Source: Leifsonia aquatica H1aii (lineage in GTDB: Bacteria > Actinomycetota > Actinomycetes > Actinomycetales > Microbacteriaceae). Taken from it: DNA of 64,000 nucleotides. The stretch spans positions 62,001-126,000 of the forward strand of contig NZ_AYMR01000002.1 in assembly GCF_000633535.1 (NCBI RefSeq), given 5' to 3'. The notes under the pieces are model-generated. The model was not told the DNA's origin. It saw only the letters and a list, made by a program, of their open reading frames with translations, and searched no databases. This document shows, in pieces, positions 60,060-64,000 of this stretch. The translations under genes and the position numbers were made by a program. Each line of letters starts with the position of its first letter. The first letter of the stretch is position 1.

Positions 60060-60806
60060 ATGACCGCAGAGCTCCCCGACGACGGCGCCGAGACGGCGGC
60101 ACCGGCGCAACGGCCCGTGAACCGCCGGTCCAAGTACCTCGCGCTGCTGGCACTGGTGGCCGGCAGCGGGTTCGCGCTGCTGTCGGCGACGCAGACCTGG
60201 TTCAGCGTCCACCTCACCGACGTGGCCAGCCACGTCAGCGTCCTCGGCGTTCCCGGCTCCACCGCCGCGCCCGCTCTCACCGCCCTCTCGCTCGCCGGGC
60301 TGGCGCTGACCGCTGCGCTCGCGATCGCCGGACCGGTGTTCCGCATCGTCCTCGCCCTGCTCGGCGTGCTGCTCGGCGTCTCGGTGCTGATCTCCGCCGG
60401 GAGCGCACTCGCCGACACGCTCCGCGCCTCCTCCTCGGCCATCACGACGGCGACCGGGGTGGCGGGGGAGGCGTCGGTGCGGCACCTGGTCGGCGCCGTG
60501 GACGTGCAGTTCTGGCCCTGGCTCGCCGTCGCGGGCGGGGTGCTGATCGTGCTGGCGAGCGCCGCCGTCGTCGTCTTCTCCCGGCTCTGGCCGGGGTCGT
60601 CGCGCAAGTACCAGACCCGGTTCGCCGCCGCCGAGGGCGGGGCCGCCGATGCCCTGCCGGCCGAGCTCGGCGCGCCCGAGACGGACGATGAGGAGGCGCG
60701 CGCCGTCGCCGAGGGCGAGGCCGCAACGGGTCCCGCCTCCCTCGATCGCGACACCGCGATCGACAGCTGGGACGAGCTGAGCCGCGGCGACGATCCCACG
60801 CGCTGA
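60060..60806 (+). CDS. Tryptophan biosynthesis-associated membrane protein (TIGR02234 type)
   Basis: A 248-residue integral membrane protein with four predicted helices (about residues 26-44, 72-92, 97-117, 150-170) and a charged C-terminal tail. Its position between trpE and trpC matches the actinobacterial family known only by that association. It starts 5 bases after trpE, so it is co-expressed. A role in transport or membrane sensing of tryptophan intermediates is a guess. Confidence 0.82.
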   Translation: MTAELPDDGAETAAPAQRPVNRRSKYLALLALVAGSGFALLSATQTWFSVHLTDVASHVSVLGVPGSTAAPALTALSLAGLALTAALAIAGPVFRIVLALLGVLLGVSVLISAGSALADTLRASSSAITTATGVAGEASVRHLVGAVDVQFWPWLAVAGGVLIVLASAAVVVFSRLWPGSSRKYQTRFAAAEGGAADALPAELGAPETDDEEARAVAEGEAATGPASLDRDTAIDSWDELSRGDDPTR

Positions 60807-60811
60807 GCCAC

Positions 60812-60857
60812 TAGACTTGATCCGTTCCCATTCCCGTGCGCGCCCGTCGGCGCGCAC
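60812..60857 (+). promoter_or_regulatory. Promoter and leader hairpin before the HGxxPAAW gene and trpCBA
   Basis: A -10-like TAGACT (60812-60817) is followed by a perfect 9-bp hairpin with a 4-nt loop (60836-60844 with 60849-60857), then CAGGAG and ATG 60876. This suggests a second transcript for the trpCBA half. The hairpin has no U-tract and there are no Trp codons nearby, so it is not a classical attenuator. Confidence 0.5.
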
Positions 60858-60875
60858 CCGACGTGCAGGAGTCCC

Positions 60876-61106
60876 ATGAGCACCGAGTCAGTCGAGCCAG
60901 GCCACGGTCATTCGCCGGCGGCGTGGACGGCCGTGATCATCATGCTGGTCGCCTTCGCCATCGGCGCTGTGGCCTTCTTCTTCGACGCGCCGATCATCGT
61001 CTGGGCGGCGGCCGGTCTGGCCATCGTGGGTCTCATCGTGGGCTGGGTCATGAAGCGCGCCGGGTACGGCGTGGGCGGCGACAAGTACACCCCGAAGGGT
61101 CACTGA
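60876..61106 (+). CDS. HGxxPAAW family small membrane protein
   Basis: A 76-residue protein starting with a polar segment that contains HGHSPAAW (the family motif, residues 10-17). It is followed by two transmembrane helices (about 20-36 and 41-58) and a basic tail. Such proteins sit beside trp genes in many actinobacteria; function unknown. It is 3 bases before trpC, so probably translated with it. Confidence 0.85.
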   Translation: MSTESVEPGHGHSPAAWTAVIIMLVAFAIGAVAFFFDAPIIVWAAAGLAIVGLIVGWVMKRAGYGVGGDKYTPKGH

Positions 61107-61109
61107 CGC

Positions 61110-61880
61110 GTGCTCGCCGACCTCGTCGCCGGCGCGCTCGAGGATGCTGAACGGCGGCGTGCCGAGCGTCCGCTCGCCGTCGTCGAGGCCGCCGCTCTCG
61201 ATCGCGCCCCCGCGCTGGACGCCCTCGCCGCGCTCGCCCCGGCCGACCGCATCAAGGTCATCGCCGAGGTCAAGCGGGCGAGCCCGTCGCGCGGCTCCCT
61301 CGCCGACATCCCCGATCCGGCCGCCCTGGCCTCCGCCTATGAGACCGGTGGAGCCAGCGCGATCAGCGTCCTGACCGAGGAGCGCCGCTTCCGCGGCTCG
61401 CTCGCCGACCTGGAGTCGGTGCGCGCCGCGGTCTCGATCCCCGTCCTCCGCAAGGAGTTCGTCGCCGAGGCGTACCAGATCTTCGAGGCGCGCGCCGCGG
61501 GCGCCGACCTCGTGCTCCTCATCGTTGCGGCCCTCGACCAGCAGACCCTGGTCTCGCTGCACGACCTGATCGTCCAGCTGGGCATGACCCCGCTGGTCGA
61601 GGCGCACACCGAGGACGAGCTGAGCCGTGCGTTCGACACCGGCGCGAAGCTCGTGGGCGTGAACGCCCGCAACCTCTCCACGTTCGAGCTGGACCGCGAT
61701 CTGTTCGGCCGCCTGGCCGACCGGTACCCGGCCGGCACCATCCGCGTCGCGGAGTCCGCCGTCCTCTCGGCGGCCGACGTCGCGCACTACCGGGCGGGGG
61801 GCGCGGACGTCGTGCTCGTCGGCGAGGCGCTCGTCACGAGCGACCCCGTCGCCACGCTCGGCGAGTTCCTGGGAGTCTGA
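61110..61880 (+). CDS. trpC: Indole-3-glycerol phosphate synthase
   Basis: Closes the pyrrole ring of indole glycerol phosphate. The 256-residue barrel carries [13 protein letters not shown] with the catalytic Glu and Lys, [35 protein letters not shown] and VAESAV. It is a monofunctional TrpC without TrpF. The GTG start is 3 bases after the small membrane gene and the stop shares a base with trpB. Confidence 0.97.
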   Translation: MLADLVAGALEDAERRRAERPLAVVEAAALDRAPALDALAALAPADRIKVIAEVKRASPSRGSLADIPDPAALASAYETGGASAISVLTEERRFRGSLADLESVRAAVSIPVLRKEFVAEAYQIFEARAAGADLVLLIVAALDQQTLVSLHDLIVQLGMTPLVEAHTEDELSRAFDTGAKLVGVNARNLSTFELDRDLFGRLADRYPAGTIRVAESAVLSAADVAHYRAGGADVVLVGEALVTSDPVATLGEFLGV

Positions 61881-63091
61881 TGTCCCTCCGTTCCGAGACC
61901 GGTCCCTATTTCGGCGACTTCGGCGGCCGCTTCGTGCCCGAGTCGCTCGTCGCCGCCCTGGACGAACTGTCCGCGGCGTGGGAGGCGGCCAAGGCCGACC
62001 CCGCGTTCCACGCGGAGCTCGACGAGCTGCAGCGCAGCTACACCGGGCGCCCGTCGATCATCACCGAGGTCCCGCGCTTCGCGGAACACGCGGGCGGTGC
62101 GCGCATCATCCTCAAGCGCGAGGACCTCAACCACACCGGGTCGCACAAGATCAACAACGTGCTGGGCCAGGCCATTCTGACCAAGCGCATCGGCAAGAAG
62201 CGCGTGATCGCCGAGACCGGCGCCGGCCAGCACGGCGTGGCGACCGCGACCGCCGCCGCCCTCTTCGGCCTGGAGTGCACGATCTACATGGGCGAGGTCG
62301 ATACCGAGCGCCAGGCGCTGAACGTCGCGCGCATGCGCCTCCTGGGCGCGGAGGTCATCGCGGTCAAGACCGGCTCGCGGACGCTCAAGGACGCGATCAA
62401 CGACGCGATGCGCGACTGGGTCACGAACGTCGAGACCACCAACTACATCTTCGGCACGGTCGCCGGCCCGCACCCCTTCCCCGCGATGGTCCGCGACCTG
62501 CAGAAGATCATCGGCGAGGAGGCCCGCGAGCAGGTGCTCGCGCTGACCGGGCGTCTTCCCGACGCGGTCGCCGCCTGCGTCGGCGGCGGATCCAATGCCA
62601 TCGGCATCTTCCACGCCTTCCTCGACGACGAGGACGTGCGCCTCGTCGGCTTCGAGGCCGGCGGCGAGGGGGCGGAGACGCCGCGTCATGCCGCCACCAT
62701 CACCAAGGGCCGCCCGGGCGTGCTGCACGGTGCGCGCAGCCTCCTGCTGCAGGACGAGGACGGCCAGACCATCGAGTCGCACTCGATCTCCGCCGGTCTG
62801 GACTACCCGGGCGTCGGCCCGGAGCACTCGTGGCTCGCCGCGATCGGCCGGGCCGAGTACCGGCCCGTGACGGACGCCGAGGCGATGGAGGCACTGCGCC
62901 TCCTCAGCCTGACCGAGGGCATCATCCCGGCGATCGAGTCGTCGCACGCCCTCGCCGGTGCCCTCGTGCTCGCCCGCGAACTGGGCCCGGACGGCATCGT
63001 GCTGGTCAACCTCAGCGGCCGCGGGGACAAGGACATGGAGACCGCCGGACGCTACTTCGGCCTGATCGACGAAGGAGCCGTGCAGTCGTGA
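61880..63091 (+). CDS. trpB: Tryptophan synthase beta chain
   Basis: PLP enzyme joining indole and serine. The 403-residue length is normal. [13 protein letters not shown] is the N-terminal signature, and the PLP lysine is residue 90 in [21 protein letters not shown] binds the cofactor phosphate, and the EAGGEG and LSGRGDKDM blocks are intact. It is the TrpB1 type that pairs with TrpA. The stop overlaps trpA by GTGA. Confidence 0.98.
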   Translation: MSLRSETGPYFGDFGGRFVPESLVAALDELSAAWEAAKADPAFHAELDELQRSYTGRPSIITEVPRFAEHAGGARIILKREDLNHTGSHKINNVLGQAILTKRIGKKRVIAETGAGQHGVATATAAALFGLECTIYMGEVDTERQALNVARMRLLGAEVIAVKTGSRTLKDAINDAMRDWVTNVETTNYIFGTVAGPHPFPAMVRDLQKIIGEEAREQVLALTGRLPDAVAACVGGGSNAIGIFHAFLDDEDVRLVGFEAGGEGAETPRHAATITKGRPGVLHGARSLLLQDEDGQTIESHSISAGLDYPGVGPEHSWLAAIGRAEYRPVTDAEAMEALRLLSLTEGIIPAIESSHALAGALVLARELGPDGIVLVNLSGRGDKDMETAGRYFGLIDEGAVQS

Positions 63092-63870
63092 GCCGGGTCG
63101 CCGACACCATCGCCCAGCGCAACCGGGAGGCCGGCGGCGCGCTGATCGGCTACCTGCCCGCCGGGTTCCCCGATCTGCAGACGAGCATCGACGCCGCCGT
63201 CGCCCTCGCCGAGAACGGCGTGGACATCATCGAGCTCGGCCTGCCGTACTCGGACCCCGTCATGGACGGAACCGTCATCCAGGCCGCGACCCAGCAGGCT
63301 CTCGCGAACGGCTTCCGCCTGCGCGACGGCATCACGGCGGTGCGCGAGATCACGAAGCGCGCCGACGTCCCGGTGCTGGTCATGACCTACTGGAATCCGG
63401 TGCTGCAGTACGGCGTCGACCGTTTCGCGGACGATCTGGCCGCCGCCGGGGGAGCGGGTCTGATCACGCCCGACCTGATCCCCGACGAGGGCGCCGCCTG
63501 GCTGGCCGCATCGGAGCGGACCGGCCTCGACCGGGTGTTCCTCGCGGCCCCGACCTCCACCGACGAGCGCCTGCGCCGGACCGTCGAGGCGAGCCGCGGC
63601 TTCGTCTACGCCGTCTCCACGATGGGGATCACCGGAGCGCGTTCCGACGTGGACGCCGCCGCACGCACCCTCATCGGCCGTCTGCGCGACGCCGGGTCGA
63701 CCAGCGCCTGCGTGGGCGTCGGGATATCGACGGGCGCCCAGGTGCGCGAGGTGCTGGAGTACGCCGACGGCGCGATCGTCGGTTCCGCGCTGGTCAAGGC
63801 CCTCGCCGACGGCGGGGTCGAGGCGGTCGCCCGCACGGCGGCCGAACTGGCGGGTGGCACGGCGCGGTAG
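63088..63870 (+). CDS. trpA: Tryptophan synthase alpha chain
   Basis: Cleaves indole glycerol phosphate to indole, channelled to TrpB. The 260-residue barrel has GYLPAGFPD, the catalytic Glu in [16 protein letters not shown] and Asp in the same block, [11 protein letters not shown], and the phosphate loop [13 protein letters not shown] with [12 protein letters not shown] 63088 overlaps trpB by four bases. Confidence 0.97.
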   Translation: MSRVADTIAQRNREAGGALIGYLPAGFPDLQTSIDAAVALAENGVDIIELGLPYSDPVMDGTVIQAATQQALANGFRLRDGITAVREITKRADVPVLVMTYWNPVLQYGVDRFADDLAAAGGAGLITPDLIPDEGAAWLAASERTGLDRVFLAAPTSTDERLRRTVEASRGFVYAVSTMGITGARSDVDAAARTLIGRLRDAGSTSACVGVGISTGAQVREVLEYADGAIVGSALVKALADGGVEAVARTAAELAGGTAR

Positions 63871-63881
63871 CGCCGTCGTCT

Positions 63882-63917
63882 TAGACTATGGAGGCTGCGC
63901 GGCGATCCGCGCGGCCT
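63882..63917 (+). promoter_or_regulatory. Candidate lgt promoter with 5' leader hairpin
   Basis: TAGACT (63882-63887) lies 11 bases after the trpA stop. A stem of about 11 bp with one G-U pair and a CGAT loop (63892-63902 with 63907-63917) starts where transcription would begin. It could end the trp transcript or protect the lgt mRNA 5' end. AAAGGTGA before the start is the ribosome site. Confidence 0.45.
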
Positions 63918-63943
63918 GACCGGAACGAAAGGTGAGTCTTCGG

Positions 63944-64000
63944 GTGTTTGCGACGATGAGCAGCTGGTACGCCAGCATCCCGAGCCCGGGGCCCGAGTGG
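63944..64000 (+). CDS. lgt: Start of prolipoprotein diacylglyceryl transferase, 3'-truncated by window edge
   Basis: Only 19 codons are present: an N terminus with SSWYASIPSPGPEW. Lgt commonly begins with a similar IPSP motif before its first membrane helix, and lgt follows trpA in mycobacteria. The call rests on this and on position. GTG 63944 is favoured, with AAAGGTGA about 8 bases upstream; GTG 63932 is an in-frame alternative. Confidence 0.65.
   Translation, partial: MFATMSSWYASIPSPGPEW

Overview
The window is high-GC DNA, strongly G/C at third codon positions and almost entirely coding, from an actinobacterium. Gene content and order point to Microbacteriaceae, probably close to Leifsonia; this placement is inferred from protein features and synteny, not from a database search. 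No rRNA, tRNA, insertion sequence, prophage, CRISPR array or origin is visible. No stretch longer than 300 bases lacks a gene.

Layout. (1) Positions 1-4700 are an accessory segment: the 3' part of an MHS-type MFS transporter, a nucleoside hydrolase, an unrecognised protein with a PD-(D/E)XK-like motif, a Ser- and Thr/Pro-rich lipoprotein, and a GNAT acetyltransferase. (2) Positions 4700-11900 hold thrS and an overlapping HIT-family gene, a long hairpin, and a vitamin B6 block: pdxY and the MocR regulator pdxR on the minus strand, divergent from pdxS-pdxT. A C39-like cysteine peptidase is translationally coupled to pdxT. (3) Positions 11900-21000 carry yebC, ruvC-ruvA-ruvB, yajC-secD-secF, a rhodanese and the bifunctional (p)ppGpp enzyme rel. 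(4) Positions 20900-23750 are on the minus strand: an AbiEi-like orphan, a DUF349 protein and a membrane-anchored cyclophilin. (5) Positions 23900-38300 carry rarA, rpsD, two small membrane proteins, alaS, ruvX, mltG, the shikimate block aroE-aroC-aroK-aroB-(DUF3052-like)-aroQ, then efp, nusB and a DsbA-like lipoprotein. (6) Positions 38300-53000 are the de novo pyrimidine operon pyrR-pyrB-pyrC-(membrane protein)-carA-carB-pyrF, running into an mIHF-guanylate kinase fusion, rpoZ, coaBC, metK and priA. (7) Positions 53000-64000 carry fmt, rsmB, rpe, hisE-hisG-hisF-hisI and the trp genes trpE-(membrane protein)-(HGxxPAAW protein)-trpC-trpB-trpA, then the start of lgt.

Much of this order matches the Mycobacterium tuberculosis backbone as I recall it (thrS-HIT, pdx, yebC-ruvCAB-secDF-rel-ppi, alaS-ruvX-mltG-aroE, aroCKBQ-efp-nusB, pyrRBC-carAB-pyrF-mihF-gmk-rpoZ-coaBC-metK-priA-fmt-rsmB-rpe, his/trp/lgt). 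It is therefore mainly a conserved housekeeping region. Stop/start overlaps (ATGA, GTGA, TGATG) are very frequent, indicating long translationally coupled operons.

The least ordinary items are the mIHF-guanylate kinase fusion, the roughly 125-residue acidic N-terminal extension of AroE, a PriA lacking recognisable ATPase motifs, the PD-(D/E)XK-like orphan, the C39 peptidase coupled to pdxT, a 20-bp perfect hairpin between convergent genes, a PyrR-type RNA leader, and a repeated leaderless-promoter geometry in which TANNNT lies 6-7 nt before the start codon. I see no clearly novel multi-gene system; the accessory first 4.7 kb is the best place to look for one.
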